A stretch of DNA of 64,000 nt from Aeromonas bivalvium (GCF_000819765.1 NZ_CDBT01000047.1:56162-120161), one strand, 5' to 3'; numbered from the stretch's first letter, positions 47,933 to 57,486 are shown. A program made the numbers and translations. Notes: generated by a model from the sequence alone, not told the origin.

Positions 47933-48370
47933 GTGATTGCATTGATTCAGCGGGTCAGCGAGGCCAGCGTCACCGTCGAGGGGGAGGTCATCGGCGCCAT
48001 CGGCCAGGGTTTGCTGGTACTGCTCGGGGTGGAGCAGGGAGATGACGAGGCCAAGGCCGACAAGTTGCTGCACAGGGTGAGCGGCTATCGCATCTTCTCC
48101 GATGCCGAGGGCAAGATGAACCTCAATGTGGGCCAGGTCGGCGGCAGCCTGCTGGTGGTTTCCCAGTTCACCCTGGCGGCAGACACAGGTCGGGGCATGC
48201 GCCCCAGCTTCTCCGGTGGCGCCCATCCTGCCGATGCGAAGCGGCTCTACGACTACTTCGTGGCCCGGGCCCGTGCCGACAATCTGCCGACACAAACCGG
48301 CCGCTTTGCCGCAGACATGAAGGTCAGCCTGCTCAACGACGGCCCGGTCACCTTCTGGTTGCAGGTCTAG
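47933..48370 (+). CDS. dtd: D-aminoacyl-tRNA deacylase
   Basis: A 145-residue enzyme removing D-amino acids, and glycine from tRNA-Ala. The SQFTLAAD motif with the active-site threonine near 80 and the C-terminal [16 protein letters not shown] block ([13 protein letters not shown]) are present. A GTG start gives [18 protein letters not shown], collinear with E. coli Dtd. It is convergent with the next gene, only six bases apart. Confidence 0.97.
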   Translation: MIALIQRVSEASVTVEGEVIGAIGQGLLVLLGVEQGDDEAKADKLLHRVSGYRIFSDAEGKMNLNVGQVGGSLLVVSQFTLAADTGRGMRPSFSGGAHPADAKRLYDYFVARARADNLPTQTGRFAADMKVSLLNDGPVTFWLQV

Positions 48371-48376
48371 TGTCGT

Positions 48377-49030
48377 TCAGCCTTTCCTGGCGTGGACTAT
48401 CCGGTTGAGGCAGCCGGGCACGCCGCGCAGCTGCGCCGGGCCAATCCAGTGTTCGACCAGGGTCAGCACCCGGTCCAGCTCTCGGCCCGTTCTTGGCAGC
48501 AGGTTCATGATGAGCTCGCCTTCCAGCCGGGCGGCCAGGGCCTGATAGAAGTCGGGGGCGAACAGGAGCGGGGGGTTACCATCCTGACTGAATAGGTCGA
48601 CCAGGATCAGGTCATGGCATCCCGGCGTCTCGATCAGGAAAGAGAGGGCATCGGCCCGATGGAGCCGCTGGCGACCGAGGGCCTCGTCTGTCATGAAAAA
48701 GTCGCGATAGAGGCCGATCACCTCGGCATCGAGATCCACGCCGTCAAATTCTGCCTCGGGCCAGCGGGCCTGCAGGTGGCGGCCCATGTCTCCGCCCCCC
48801 AGCCCCAGCTCGAGCACGTGGCTGGCCCGCTCCGGCAGCAGGGCGGCGATGGTCTGTTGATGGGGCAGGCAGAGGCGGTGAGGGGCGCTGAGGACCATGG
48901 CGGACTGCACCACACCGTCGATCTCCAGCCAGCGATGCAGCTCGTTTTGCTGTACGCAGATGCGGCGAGCCGGACTGACTCCCAGGTGCAATAACTGTTC
49001 GGCGCGATACGTCTGTAGATTGAAGTCCAT
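48377..49030 (-). CDS. Spermidine-synthase-like class I methyltransferase-fold protein
   Basis: A 217-residue protein. The Rossmann core has VLELGLGGGDMGRHLQ near 93-108 and DGVDLDAEVIGLYRDFF, the layout of spermidine synthases and related SAM-binding proteins. A loop LILVDLFSQDG holds the acidic position. The N-terminal beta region (ARRICVQQNELHRWLEIDGVVQSAM) also resembles spermidine synthase. It is shorter than true SpeE proteins, so the activity is uncertain. It is divergent from fabY and does not occur at this spot in E. coli. Confidence 0.75.
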   Translation of the reverse strand: MDFNLQTYRAEQLLHLGVSPARRICVQQNELHRWLEIDGVVQSAMVLSAPHRLCLPHQQTIAALLPERASHVLELGLGGGDMGRHLQARWPEAEFDGVDLDAEVIGLYRDFFMTDEALGRQRLHRADALSFLIETPGCHDLILVDLFSQDGNPPLLFAPDFYQALAARLEGELIMNLLPRTGRELDRVLTLVEHWIGPAQLRGVPGCLNRIVHARKG

Positions 49031-49081
49031 GAAATTGCACGGCAAGATGGCTTTCGACCAGTGTAACTCAAGGATGTCGCT

Positions 49082-49984
49082 ATGTACCGGGTGGTAACCC
49101 CTCAAACGGAGTCGGAGCTGGAGGCGTATTATCAACTGCGCTGGGAACTGCTGCGCAAGCCATTCAACTTCCCCCTGGGCTCGGAGCGGGACGAATACGA
49201 TTCGGTTGCCATTCATCGGATGATGCTGGCCCCCGATGGTACTCCCATCGCCGTGGGGCGGCTGTTCGTCGGGGGAGACGAGGCCCAGATCCGTTTCATG
49301 GCCATGCTGCCAGAGTATCGCGGCCAGGGACTGGGGGCGCGCATGGTGGCGGATCTGGAGCAGCTCGCCTGCCAGGAGAAGGTCAAGCGCCTGGTCATGA
49401 ACGCCCGCCAGGAGGCGGTGGAGTTTTATCGCAAGTGCGGCTTCCTCGAGGTGGGCGAGGGCCCCGTCTCCTTTGGCCGCATCCCCCATCGGCAGATGAT
49501 CAAGTCCCTGAGCCCCTTGCAGACCATCCAGTATCGTCCCCAGTGGTGTCAGGATCTCACCACCCGCTGGTCGCGGGGCATCCCCATCAGCGAGAAGATG
49601 GGGGTGCACATCACCCACTATGACGGCCAGACCTTCCACCTCAAGGCCAACCTGGCCGCCAACCTCAACGTCCATGACACCATGTTCGCCGGCAGCATCT
49701 ACAGCCAGTGCGTGCTGGCGGGTTGGGGCCTCATCTGGCTTCAACTCAAGGAGGAGGGACTGGTGGGAGACACAGTGCTGGCCCAGGGGGAGATCAAATA
49801 CTACCGTCCCGTCACCGAGGAGCCGGAGGCGCGGGTCGCCCGGGAAGGCATGCCCGCCGTGCTGGCGCCACTCAAGGCGGGGCAGTCCGCCAGGTTCAGC
49901 CTCAAGATCCAGCTGTTCAGCGGCTGCCGGCTCGCCGCCGAGTTCCTCGGCCATTATGTGGTGCAACCGGTGAGGCGCGGCTAG
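49082..49984 (+). CDS. fabY: FabY/YiiD: GNAT domain fused to a hotdog thioesterase-like domain
   Basis: A 300-residue bifunctional protein. Residues about 1-140 are an N-acetyltransferase domain (IRFMAMLPEYRGQGLGARMV), and residues about 150-298 are a hotdog fold (HDTMFAGSIYSQCVLAGWGLIWL) like E. coli YiiD. Proteins of this type, called FabY or acetoacetyl-ACP synthase-like, were linked to fatty acid initiation. The yihY-dtd-yiiD order is retained from E. coli with the methyltransferase-like gene inserted. Confidence 0.88.
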   Translation: MYRVVTPQTESELEAYYQLRWELLRKPFNFPLGSERDEYDSVAIHRMMLAPDGTPIAVGRLFVGGDEAQIRFMAMLPEYRGQGLGARMVADLEQLACQEKVKRLVMNARQEAVEFYRKCGFLEVGEGPVSFGRIPHRQMIKSLSPLQTIQYRPQWCQDLTTRWSRGIPISEKMGVHITHYDGQTFHLKANLAANLNVHDTMFAGSIYSQCVLAGWGLIWLQLKEEGLVGDTVLAQGEIKYYRPVTEEPEARVAREGMPAVLAPLKAGQSARFSLKIQLFSGCRLAAEFLGHYVVQPVRRG

Positions 49985-50008
49985 GGCGGGGCTTGCCCTG
50001 CATGATCG

Positions 50009-50034
50009 ACAAGGCCTCCCGCGGGAGGCCTTGT
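50009..50034. terminator. Bidirectional terminator between fabY and the AsmA-family gene
   Basis: ACAAGGCCTCCC (50009-50020), GC, and the complement (50023-50034) form a perfect 12-bp stem between converging genes. Confidence 0.8.
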
Positions 50035-50047
50035 TGCTGATGGCGTC

Positions 50048-52084
50048 CTATCCGCCCTGATGTGAGTCGGGCCGATGGAGGGGGCTGCTGCGTCCCTGGG
50101 CGGGATAGGTGACCCCGGGTTGCCAGTCGCAGCTGGCCTTCTCGTCCAGCAGCTGCCAGCCGAGGGTGGGGGTCGCGAGCCGATCGCGCCACTGGCCGAC
50201 CAGCTCGGCGCACCCCTCGCGGTTGAGGGCGCCGACATCGAGCCGCCAGCTGTCCGCCCCCAGATCCAGCCCGCCGCCGAGGGCCAGCAGATGGGTGATG
50301 GTGGAGGCCCCGCCCTGCGCAATGGTGATCTTCCCCTGATCCGCTTTGGCCTCGAGCCTGATCCGATAGAAGGGGGTATCGCCCCCCTGCATCGCCTGCC
50401 AGAGCGCCTGCGGGCTCAGGGTCGGCGGCTGTGGCTCCTTGAACCAGGCATCGAGCAGGGGGTCCAGCTTGATCCCGTCCCAGAAGGGGTCCCTGGCATC
50501 CAGGCTCAGGCTGCCGCTCAGGCTGTGGCGCCAGTCGGCGAGATCGGCCTGCAGCGCCAGATCCAGGTCGGCCTTGCCGGCGAAGGAGAGGGGGCTGTGC
50601 AGCAGCTCCCCCCAGAGATCCAGATCCAGCTGCTCTCCCTTGAGCCGCAGGCGGGAGGCTTGCCGGGGCTGGCGACTCCACAGGCCGCTGGCGTTCAGGC
50701 TGCCGCCGTCGGCCAGCTGGCTGGCGAGGCTCTCCAGCTGCCATTGCTGCGGCGTGGCCGTGAGCGCCAGCTGGCCATTGCGGGCGGAGAGGCCATCCCA
50801 CACCAGCTCTATCCAGTCGCTCTTGACGGTGCCCTGTTCGCTCAGGGCCAGGGGCTGCCCACCCTCGACTCCCAGCTGCGCCAGCTCCAGGTTCCAGCCG
50901 CTCAGTGAGAGGGGCAGGGCATCGTCGAAGGAGAGGACCCTCAGCTTGTCGAAATGGAGCTGGCTTATCTCGAGCCGGGTCGGCGCTGCGGCCTGCCAGG
51001 CCTGCCACCACCCCTGGGGCAGGCTGATGTCCATGCCGCTCAGGGTCAGCTGGCGCAGGGTGAGGCGCTGGCGATCGGGATCCAGGCTGAACAGGGTGTC
51101 GAAGCGGCCGTCATAGGCCTTGCCCTTGAGGGCGGCGCCGATCTGCTGGCCGGAGAAGCTCAGCTGTCCCTCTATCTCCTCCAGCTGGAACAGGCCGCGG
51201 CCCGCATCCCCCAGGCTGCCAAGCAGCTGGCCGCTGGCGGGGCTCCCCGCCTGCCACTCGAACTGGCTCAGCTCGCCGTTGAAGTCGTTGAGGGCGAACT
51301 CGCCCTCCAGGGAGTTGAGGCTGACATGCTGGAAGTCGCCCCGATCCAGGCTGACTCGGCGCAGGGGCCAGGGCTGATCGCCGAGATCCGCCAGTTCGAT
51401 GCGCAGCCCCCGGGCCTTGAGATCCCCGAGACGCAGACTGCGAGCGGGCCAGTCCAGCACCATGGCGCTCTCCAACACCCCATCGAACAGCCGGGTGACC
51501 AGGCGGTCCGTGCTCAGCACCTGGCCTTGCAGCGTGCCGTTGAGGGCCAGCTGGCTCAGGGTCAGCTTGGGGCTCTCCAGGCGGTTGATGGTGAGGGAGA
51601 GGTCGGCCTGCACCTGCTGGCCCGGGCCGAGCAGCTGCCAGTTGCGCAGGGTGGCGCTGGCCCCCCGCAGAGTGAGGCCGTCGCTGGTCAGGTTCAGGCC
51701 ATCTATCTTGCTGTCCCCTATGGTGAGGGAGCGCAGCGGCAGGGCGGGGAGCTGGTTGGGCAGGGGCCAGCGGATGCTGGGCTTGATCAGATCCAGATGG
51801 GCGAGGCGCACGTCCCGGCTCAGCCAGTCGATGCTGTCGACCTCGACATAGAGCTTCTCGACCCTGACCCCATCCCCATAGCTGACCTGTTCCGCCAGCA
51901 GGGTGTAGGGGTGCAGCGGGTTGAACACCAGTCGGCCTATGGTGACCGGCTCTCCGGTCTGGCGACTGAGCCAGTTGGCGATGGGATCCTTGGCCCGCTG
52001 GGCATCGAACAGGCCGAGCCCCATCCAGACGAACAGCAGCAGGAAGGCGAAGAAGTAGAGCAGGGCACGTAACCAGGCATTCAT
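50048..52084 (-). CDS. AsmA-family envelope protein (YicH-like)
   Basis: A 678-residue protein with one N-terminal membrane helix (about 5-25) and then long beta-rich repeats typical of the AsmA family. The start is followed by IANWLSRQTGEPVTIGRLVFNPLHPYTLLAEQV. AsmA-like proteins bridge the periplasm and are linked to lipid transport between membranes. The E. coli member yicH lies near recG, and the recG neighbour here suggests this is its counterpart. The GGAGGA upstream of the ATG (complement of 52095-52100) supports the start. Confidence 0.82.
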   Translation of the reverse strand: MNAWLRALLYFFAFLLLFVWMGLGLFDAQRAKDPIANWLSRQTGEPVTIGRLVFNPLHPYTLLAEQVSYGDGVRVEKLYVEVDSIDWLSRDVRLAHLDLIKPSIRWPLPNQLPALPLRSLTIGDSKIDGLNLTSDGLTLRGASATLRNWQLLGPGQQVQADLSLTINRLESPKLTLSQLALNGTLQGQVLSTDRLVTRLFDGVLESAMVLDWPARSLRLGDLKARGLRIELADLGDQPWPLRRVSLDRGDFQHVSLNSLEGEFALNDFNGELSQFEWQAGSPASGQLLGSLGDAGRGLFQLEEIEGQLSFSGQQIGAALKGKAYDGRFDTLFSLDPDRQRLTLRQLTLSGMDISLPQGWWQAWQAAAPTRLEISQLHFDKLRVLSFDDALPLSLSGWNLELAQLGVEGGQPLALSEQGTVKSDWIELVWDGLSARNGQLALTATPQQWQLESLASQLADGGSLNASGLWSRQPRQASRLRLKGEQLDLDLWGELLHSPLSFAGKADLDLALQADLADWRHSLSGSLSLDARDPFWDGIKLDPLLDAWFKEPQPPTLSPQALWQAMQGGDTPFYRIRLEAKADQGKITIAQGGASTITHLLALGGGLDLGADSWRLDVGALNREGCAELVGQWRDRLATPTLGWQLLDEKASCDWQPGVTYPAQGRSSPLHRPDSHQGG

Positions 52085-52114
52085 CTGTGTGTTCCTCCTG
52101 TGGCTGGATGGGGG

Positions 52115-52210
52115 TCAGGCGTTGGAATCGTGGTCCCGCCGCCCCGAACGTCGGCGGAGCGGCGGGTCGACATGGCGTGGCCCGGGGGCGGATCCATCAG
52201 GCAGCTTGGG
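52115..52210 (-). pseudogene. Diverged duplicate of the recG 3' end
   Basis: Read on the minus strand this piece ends in VDPPLRRRSGRRDHDSNA and a stop, against VDPLIRRWLGLRDHYSNA and a stop in recG. At the DNA level the first 57 bases (52115-52171) align without a gap to 52235-52291, sharing TCAGGC at the stop and GGTCGAC at the other end. GATCCATCAGG follows in both, with five extra bases in this copy. The offset is 120 bases. It has no start and no upstream domain, so it is a remnant of a partial tandem duplication, not a gene. Confidence 0.75.
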
Positions 52211-52234
52211 TATCATGGTGATGGTTTTCTCCGC

Positions 52235-54307
52235 TCAGGCATTGGAGTAGTGATCCCGCAGGCCCAGCCAGCGTCGGATCAAGGGGTCGACCTGGGCTGG
52301 GTGCTGATCCATCAGGAAGCGGGCCAGCTTCTGCACCTGGGGAATGAGCGGCTGATCCCGCACCAGATCGGCGATCTTGAGATCCGCCAGCCCGGTCTGG
52401 CGGGTGCCGAGCAGTTCCCCGGGGCCGCGCAGTTCAAGGTCGCGCTGGGCGATGAGAAAGCCGTCGTTGGTCTCCCGCAATACCCCGAGCCGGCTCTGGG
52501 CCGTCTTGGAGAGGGGGGCGTGATAGAGCAGCACGCAGTGGGAGGCCACAGACCCCCGGCCGACCCGGCCCCGCAGCTGGTGCAGCTGGGCCAGCCCGAG
52601 CCGCTCCGGGTTTTCGATGATCATCAGGCTGGCGTTGGGCACGTCCACCCCCACCTCGATGACGGTGGTGGCGACCAGCAGTTGCAATATGCCCGCCTTG
52701 AACTCCTCCATCACCCTCTGCTTCTCGATCGGGCGCATCCGGCCGTGGACCAGGCCGATGTGCAGGCCTGGCAGCAGGGCCTGCAGCTCGGTGGCCGTGT
52801 CCTCGGCGGCCTGGCATTCGAGCACCTCGGACTCCTCGATCAGGGTGCAGACCCAGTAGGCCTGCTTGCCCTCCTCGCAGGCGAGCCTGACCCGCTCGAT
52901 CACGTCCCCCCGGCGGCTGTCCGGCAGGGCCACAGTGGTGATGGGGGTACGGCCCGGCGGCAGCTCGTCGATGACGGAGGTGTCGAGGTCGGCGTAGGCG
53001 GTCATCGCCAGGGTACGGGGGATGGGGGTGGCGGTCATGATCAGCTGATGGGGGTGGACGCCGTCCCGCTCTCCCTTTTCCCGCAGGGCGAGGCGCTGGT
53101 GCACCCCGAACCTGTGCTGTTCGTCGATGATCACCAGCCCGAGCCGCTCGAACACCACCTGCTCCTGAAAGATGGCGTGGGTGCCCACCACCATCTTGAC
53201 GCTGCCATCAGCAATGGTGGCCAGCGCCTCCTCCCGCGCCTTGCCCTTCTGCTTGCCCGCCAGCCAGCCGACCTTGATGCCCAGCGGCGCCAGCCAGTTG
53301 GCGAAGTTGATGGCGTGCTGCTCGGCCAGCAGTTCGGTCGGCGCCATCAGCCCCACCTGACAGCCGTTGCCGATGGCCTGCAGGGCGGCGAGCGCCGCCA
53401 CCAGCGTCTTGCCCGAGCCCACGTCTCCCTGCACCAGCCGCATCATGGGATGACCCAGCTGCAGATCCCGGCTTATCTCATCCACCACCCGGCGCTGGGC
53501 TCCGGTGGGGCTGAAGGGCAGGGCGCCGAGCAACTGTGCCACCAGGGCCGGGGCCGGAGCCAGGGCATGGGCATGCTGGGTCTGGGCCTGGGCGCGGACT
53601 TTCAGCACCGAGAGGTTGTGGGCCAGCAGCTCTTCGAGCACCAGACGGCGCTGGGCCGGATGCTGACCCCGGTCGAGCTGATCCAGGGCCACGGAGGGAG
53701 GAGGGCGGTGCAGCAGTTTCAGGGCGGCAGCCAGCTCTATCTGCTGGGGGTAGAGACCGGCGGGCAGCAGCTCCTCCACCCCGTGTTGATCGAGCAGCAG
53801 CAGTGCCTGATCCGTGAGGTTGCGCAGGGTGAGCTGGCGCAGCCCCTCCGTGGTGGGGTAGACGGGGGTGAGGGCCTCTTCGGTCTGGCCGGCCTGCTCC
53901 TCGCCGAGCAGCTTGTACTCGGGGTGGGCCATCTCCAGGCCGAACTTGCCGGGGCGGGCCTCGCCGAAGCAACGGATCAGCCGTCCCTGGGCCAGGCTGT
54001 TTTTCTGGGCGGCGGTGAAATTGAAGAAGCGCAGGGTGAGGGAGCCGGTGCCGTCAATGATGCGGCAGACCAGCATGCGGCGGCGACCCATCACCAGCTG
54101 GGTATCCTGGATCTCCCCTTCGACGGCGCCATGGAGACCCGGCATCAGGTCGCCGATGGGCCACACCTGGGTGCGATCCTCGTAGCGGTGGGGCAGGTGG
54201 AACAGCAGGTCCTGCACGGTGGCGAGCCCGAGCCGCTCGAACTTCTCCTGCATCTTGCTGCCGACACCCTTCAGGCTATCGAGAGGGATTTTATCCAATT
54301 TCATCAA
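52235..54307 (-). CDS. recG: ATP-dependent DNA helicase RecG
   Basis: A 690-residue branch-migration helicase that rescues stalled forks. The N-terminal wedge/OB domain (about 1-160; LLFHLPHRYEDRTQVWPIGDL) precedes the helicase core with motif I GDVGSGKT, motif II DEQH, motif III TATPIPRTLAM and motif VI QLRGRVGRG. The C-terminal TRG region ends QVDPLIRRWLGLRDHYSNA. Two ATG codons are adjacent at the start. A duplicate of the final codons lies just downstream. Confidence 0.97.
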   Translation of the reverse strand: MMKLDKIPLDSLKGVGSKMQEKFERLGLATVQDLLFHLPHRYEDRTQVWPIGDLMPGLHGAVEGEIQDTQLVMGRRRMLVCRIIDGTGSLTLRFFNFTAAQKNSLAQGRLIRCFGEARPGKFGLEMAHPEYKLLGEEQAGQTEEALTPVYPTTEGLRQLTLRNLTDQALLLLDQHGVEELLPAGLYPQQIELAAALKLLHRPPPSVALDQLDRGQHPAQRRLVLEELLAHNLSVLKVRAQAQTQHAHALAPAPALVAQLLGALPFSPTGAQRRVVDEISRDLQLGHPMMRLVQGDVGSGKTLVAALAALQAIGNGCQVGLMAPTELLAEQHAINFANWLAPLGIKVGWLAGKQKGKAREEALATIADGSVKMVVGTHAIFQEQVVFERLGLVIIDEQHRFGVHQRLALREKGERDGVHPHQLIMTATPIPRTLAMTAYADLDTSVIDELPPGRTPITTVALPDSRRGDVIERVRLACEEGKQAYWVCTLIEESEVLECQAAEDTATELQALLPGLHIGLVHGRMRPIEKQRVMEEFKAGILQLLVATTVIEVGVDVPNASLMIIENPERLGLAQLHQLRGRVGRGSVASHCVLLYHAPLSKTAQSRLGVLRETNDGFLIAQRDLELRGPGELLGTRQTGLADLKIADLVRDQPLIPQVQKLARFLMDQHPAQVDPLIRRWLGLRDHYSNA

Positions 54308-54402
54308 TCAGATGCCTGCGATCACTGTAAATATGTCCAGATGATAGGGTCTATTGAGGTTGCGACGCAAGCCGCGCGGACGGGGGGCATGGCCCGTATG
54401 AC

Positions 54403-54430
54403 AGAGGCCTGCCGAAAACGGCAGGCCTCT
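54403..54430. terminator. Hairpin between pssA and recG
   Basis: AGAGGCCTGCCG (54403-54414), AAAA, and the complement (54419-54430) form a perfect 12-bp stem downstream of pssA; the T-run on the minus strand is weak. Confidence 0.65.
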
Positions 54431-54461
54431 GGAGGGGCGGAAACGGGCGGCGGATGAGGGC

Positions 54462-55811
54462 TCAGATGATGCGCTTGAGCAGCAGATGCGCCTTGACCCT
54501 GTGGATCCGAGCCAGCAGCTTGCGCACCTGCTCCGGGTAGTCCTTGGGCTCTTCCACCTGGCTGAAACTGTCGATGCGGCTGGTATTGGCCAATATGTTG
54601 GCCTTCTCCTCGGCGAACTGGCCGGCCAGCAGCCCTTGTTCGTCGCGGATCAGCAGGCCGTTCTCCAGATCCAGCGCCCAGGCGCGGGGATTGAGGTTGT
54701 TGCCGGTGAGCATGGCCCACTCCTCATCGACGAAGATCCCCTTGAGGTGATAGGAGTTGCGATCGTGGCGCCACAGCATGAGATCCAGCCTGCCCGCATC
54801 GATGTGATGCTGGTTGCGCTGGGCAAACTTGCGCAGGTTGGTCTCGTACAGATAGGGCAGGCCGCCTATGGTGCTGAACTTCTCGCCGGGGGGAATGAAG
54901 AAGTCGTTGGCCGTCTTGTCCCCCACCACTATGGTCACCTTGCAACCCCGGTTGAGCAGGGACTCTATGTCCTTGCTGAGCTCCTTGGGCGGGTTGAAAT
55001 AGGGAGTGCAGATGAAGATCTCCCGCTCCGTGGTTCGCACCAGGTTGCGGATGGTACGGTTGAGCAGGTTGTTGCGCTTGCCCAGGCCCGCCAGGGGGGT
55101 AATGGCAACCTCGGCCTCGCCCGCCTTGCTGGTGTTGAAGCGGTACTGGCTCTGGCGCAGGCTCAGCTTGAAGCGGCGGATCGGTCCCTTGAGCTGCTTG
55201 GCGGTCGGGATCGGCGTCTGATCCAGGCGCTGCACGGCGGGGTTGGCGACAAACTGATCGTCCACATAGTTGACCATGGCGCGGCAGAGCTCGGCGCTCT
55301 CTATCTGGTGATAGCGGTCGAAGCGGTAGCGATCCTGCTGATGCAGGTAGATGTCGTTGAGGCTGGCACCCGAGTAGAGCAGGGTGTCATCGAAGATGAA
55401 GCCCTTGAGGTGCAGCACGCCGAGCAGCTCGCGCCCCTTGACCGGCACGCCATAGACGGCGATGGGATGTTCATGCCGGGCGGCCATCTCCTGATACATC
55501 AGGTGGTTGCCCCCCTGCTTGCCCTTGCCGATGAGGCCGCGCTGGGCCCGGTGGAAATCGACGAACAGCTTGATGTCCAGCGCCGGGTTGCGCTGCTTGG
55601 CGGCGTGGAGGGCGGCCATGATCTCGCGGCCCGCCTCGTCATCTTGCAGATAGAGGGCGACCAGATAGATGCGCTGGGTGGCTTGCTGGATGAGCGAGAG
55701 GATCCGGCTCTTGAAGTCACGGGCGCTGTAGAGCGTCTGAAACTGCTGGGCGGCAACGGCAATCTGGGGCAGGCGCGCCAACAGGTGTCGATAATGGGCC
55801 GATGAATGCAT
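54462..55811 (-). CDS. pssA: CDP-diacylglycerol-serine O-phosphatidyltransferase (PssA)
   Basis: A 449-residue phospholipase-D-type enzyme making phosphatidylserine, the precursor of phosphatidylethanolamine. Two HxK motifs are visible: HLKGFIFDDTLLYSGASLND near 135-155 and HLKGIFVDEEWAMLTGNNLNPRAW near 345-370. It is collinear with the E. coli enzyme (451 residues), including YGVP, VVGDKTANDF and the basic C-terminus. The ATG at 55811 is used; a GTG six codons upstream is the alternative. Confidence 0.96.
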   Translation of the reverse strand: MHSSAHYRHLLARLPQIAVAAQQFQTLYSARDFKSRILSLIQQATQRIYLVALYLQDDEAGREIMAALHAAKQRNPALDIKLFVDFHRAQRGLIGKGKQGGNHLMYQEMAARHEHPIAVYGVPVKGRELLGVLHLKGFIFDDTLLYSGASLNDIYLHQQDRYRFDRYHQIESAELCRAMVNYVDDQFVANPAVQRLDQTPIPTAKQLKGPIRRFKLSLRQSQYRFNTSKAGEAEVAITPLAGLGKRNNLLNRTIRNLVRTTEREIFICTPYFNPPKELSKDIESLLNRGCKVTIVVGDKTANDFFIPPGEKFSTIGGLPYLYETNLRKFAQRNQHHIDAGRLDLMLWRHDRNSYHLKGIFVDEEWAMLTGNNLNPRAWALDLENGLLIRDEQGLLAGQFAEEKANILANTSRIDSFSQVEEPKDYPEQVRKLLARIHRVKAHLLLKRII

Positions 55812-55914
55812 AGAGAAACCTGATATCACTGAGTTAAGCGTTCCACTCGGGGCGACGAATAGGCGATTCTAGCAATCTCACCCCTTCAGCCAAAGCAACA
55901 ATCGTCGGAAAGAT

Positions 55915-55940
55915 GAAAAAGGCCTCGCGATGGAGGCCTT
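55915..55940 (-). terminator. Terminator of the gluconate permease gene
   Basis: On the minus strand AAGGCCTC and GAGGCCTT pair and are followed by TTTTTC, 20 bases after the stop. Confidence 0.75.
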
Positions 55941-55959
55941 GGGGTGGGGAGGCAGCTCT

Positions 55960-57300
55960 TCAGAGCAGGCTGAAAATGAGCATGGCGACCAGGCCGCCCG
56001 TGGTGCCGATGATGGTCTCCATCAGGGTCCAGGTTTGCAGGGTCTGCTTCTCGGTGAGGCCGAGGTAGCGGTTCGCCAGCCAGAAGCCGGAGTCATTGAC
56101 GTGGGAGAGCACGATGGAGCCACCGCCGATGGCGACCGTGATGGCCGCGAGCTGGGCACCGTTCAGACCCAGGGGTTCCAGCATGGGGAGCACCAAGCCG
56201 CAGGCGGTCAGCATGGCGACCGTCGCCGAGCCCTGGATCACCCGCACCGCGGCGGCCAGGATGAAGGCCAGGGCGACGATGGGCAGGCCGGAGTCGGCCA
56301 GCATGTTGCCAAGGGCCGCCCCCACGCCGGAATCCACCAGCACCTGCTTGAATACGCCGCCGGCCCCCGTCACCAGAATGATGACGCCGGCAGGCTGGAT
56401 GGCGCTGGAGCAGACGGCCATCACCTCGTCACGGCTCATGCCGCGGCGTATCCCCAGCAGATAGAAGGCGGCCAGACAGGCGACCATGATGGCGGTGAAG
56501 GGGTGGCCGATGAATTCCAGCCAGCCGTGCAGGGTGGAGCCTGCCTCGACGAAGCGGCTGACGATGGTCTTGAGGCCGATCAGCAGCAGCGGCAGACCGA
56601 TGAGGCCCATGGCCAGGGCGAAGGAGGGCAGCTTGTCGCCATGGTCGTGGATGCTGTTCTGGGCATCGGCGGGCAGCGGCACGTCGACCAGCTTGCTGAT
56701 GAAGCTGCCGAACAGGGGGCCGGCCAGGATCAGGGCGGGCACGGCGGCGATGAGGCCGAACAGTATCATGTAGCCGAAGTCGGCACCGAGCTGGGAGGCG
56801 ACCAGGATGGGGCCAGGGGCCGGGATCAGGAAGGCCTGACAGGTGGCAATCCCCGCCAGCAGGGCGATGCCTATCTTCACCACGCTGCCGCCGCCGCGAC
56901 GGACGATGGCGAACGCCACCCCGATCAGCAGCACCACGGCCACGTCGAAGAACAGCGGCAAGGCGCAGACGAAACCGGTCAGGGCGATGGCCCAGTTGGC
57001 CCGCTCCACCCCGAACTTGTTGAGCAGGGTGTGGGCGATGCGGTCCAGGGCGCCGGTCACCTCCATCACCTTGCCGAACATGGCGCCGAGCGCCACCACC
57101 ACGGCGACGAAGCCCAGGGTGCCGCCCATGCCTTTCTGTATGGTGGCGGCGATGTCGGCCGGGTTCATGCCGGCGGCGAGGCCAGCCACCATGGAGACCA
57201 GGATCAGCGAGACCACCGCGTGCAGGCGGGCCTTCATCACCAGGAAGAGCAGCAGCAGAATGGAGCCTGCGGCCGTCATGATCAGGGAGAGGTCAGACAT
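55960..57300 (-). CDS. gntT: Gluconate permease (GntP family)
   Basis: A 446-residue inner-membrane symporter of the GntP family with about 12 helices. Family blocks are GGTLGFVAVVVALGAMFGKVME, LPLFFDVAVVLLIG, AFLIPAPGPILVASQLGAD and SHVNDSGFWL. It imports D-gluconate with protons. It is divergent from gntK-edd-eda, and two GntR palindromes lie between them. The choice among gntT, gntU and similar names is not certain from sequence alone. Confidence 0.92.
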   Translation of the reverse strand: MSDLSLIMTAAGSILLLLFLVMKARLHAVVSLILVSMVAGLAAGMNPADIAATIQKGMGGTLGFVAVVVALGAMFGKVMEVTGALDRIAHTLLNKFGVERANWAIALTGFVCALPLFFDVAVVLLIGVAFAIVRRGGGSVVKIGIALLAGIATCQAFLIPAPGPILVASQLGADFGYMILFGLIAAVPALILAGPLFGSFISKLVDVPLPADAQNSIHDHGDKLPSFALAMGLIGLPLLLIGLKTIVSRFVEAGSTLHGWLEFIGHPFTAIMVACLAAFYLLGIRRGMSRDEVMAVCSSAIQPAGVIILVTGAGGVFKQVLVDSGVGAALGNMLADSGLPIVALAFILAAAVRVIQGSATVAMLTACGLVLPMLEPLGLNGAQLAAITVAIGGGSIVLSHVNDSGFWLANRYLGLTEKQTLQTWTLMETIIGTTGGLVAMLIFSLL

Positions 57301-57456
57301 TGTTGTGCGTTCCTTATTCCAAGTTCGGTGTCGTCACCCTGCCCGTAGGGGCAGAACATATCTATTTGATTTATTTATGTATATGGCCATGGCTGCCAGG
57401 GGGAGCCCGGGTGACTGTGTGCGATGTTCCGTCTGTGGCAGACTTCACAATTCTCG

Positions 57457-57486
57457 TTGTTACCGGTAACATGTTACCGGTAACGT
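57457..57486. promoter_or_regulatory. Tandem GntR operators between gntT and gntK
   Basis: TTGTTACCGGTAACAT (57457-57472) and ATGTTACCGGTAACGT (57471-57486) are two near-perfect copies of the E. coli GntR operator (ATGTTACCGGTAACAT). They share two bases and sit back to back in the divergent promoter region, so one repressor could control uptake and breakdown together. Confidence 0.92.

Noticed and set aside
52100..54457. A 785-codon open frame on the plus strand
   Set aside because: Antisense to recG, which has all helicase motifs; the frame is a byproduct of biased codon use.
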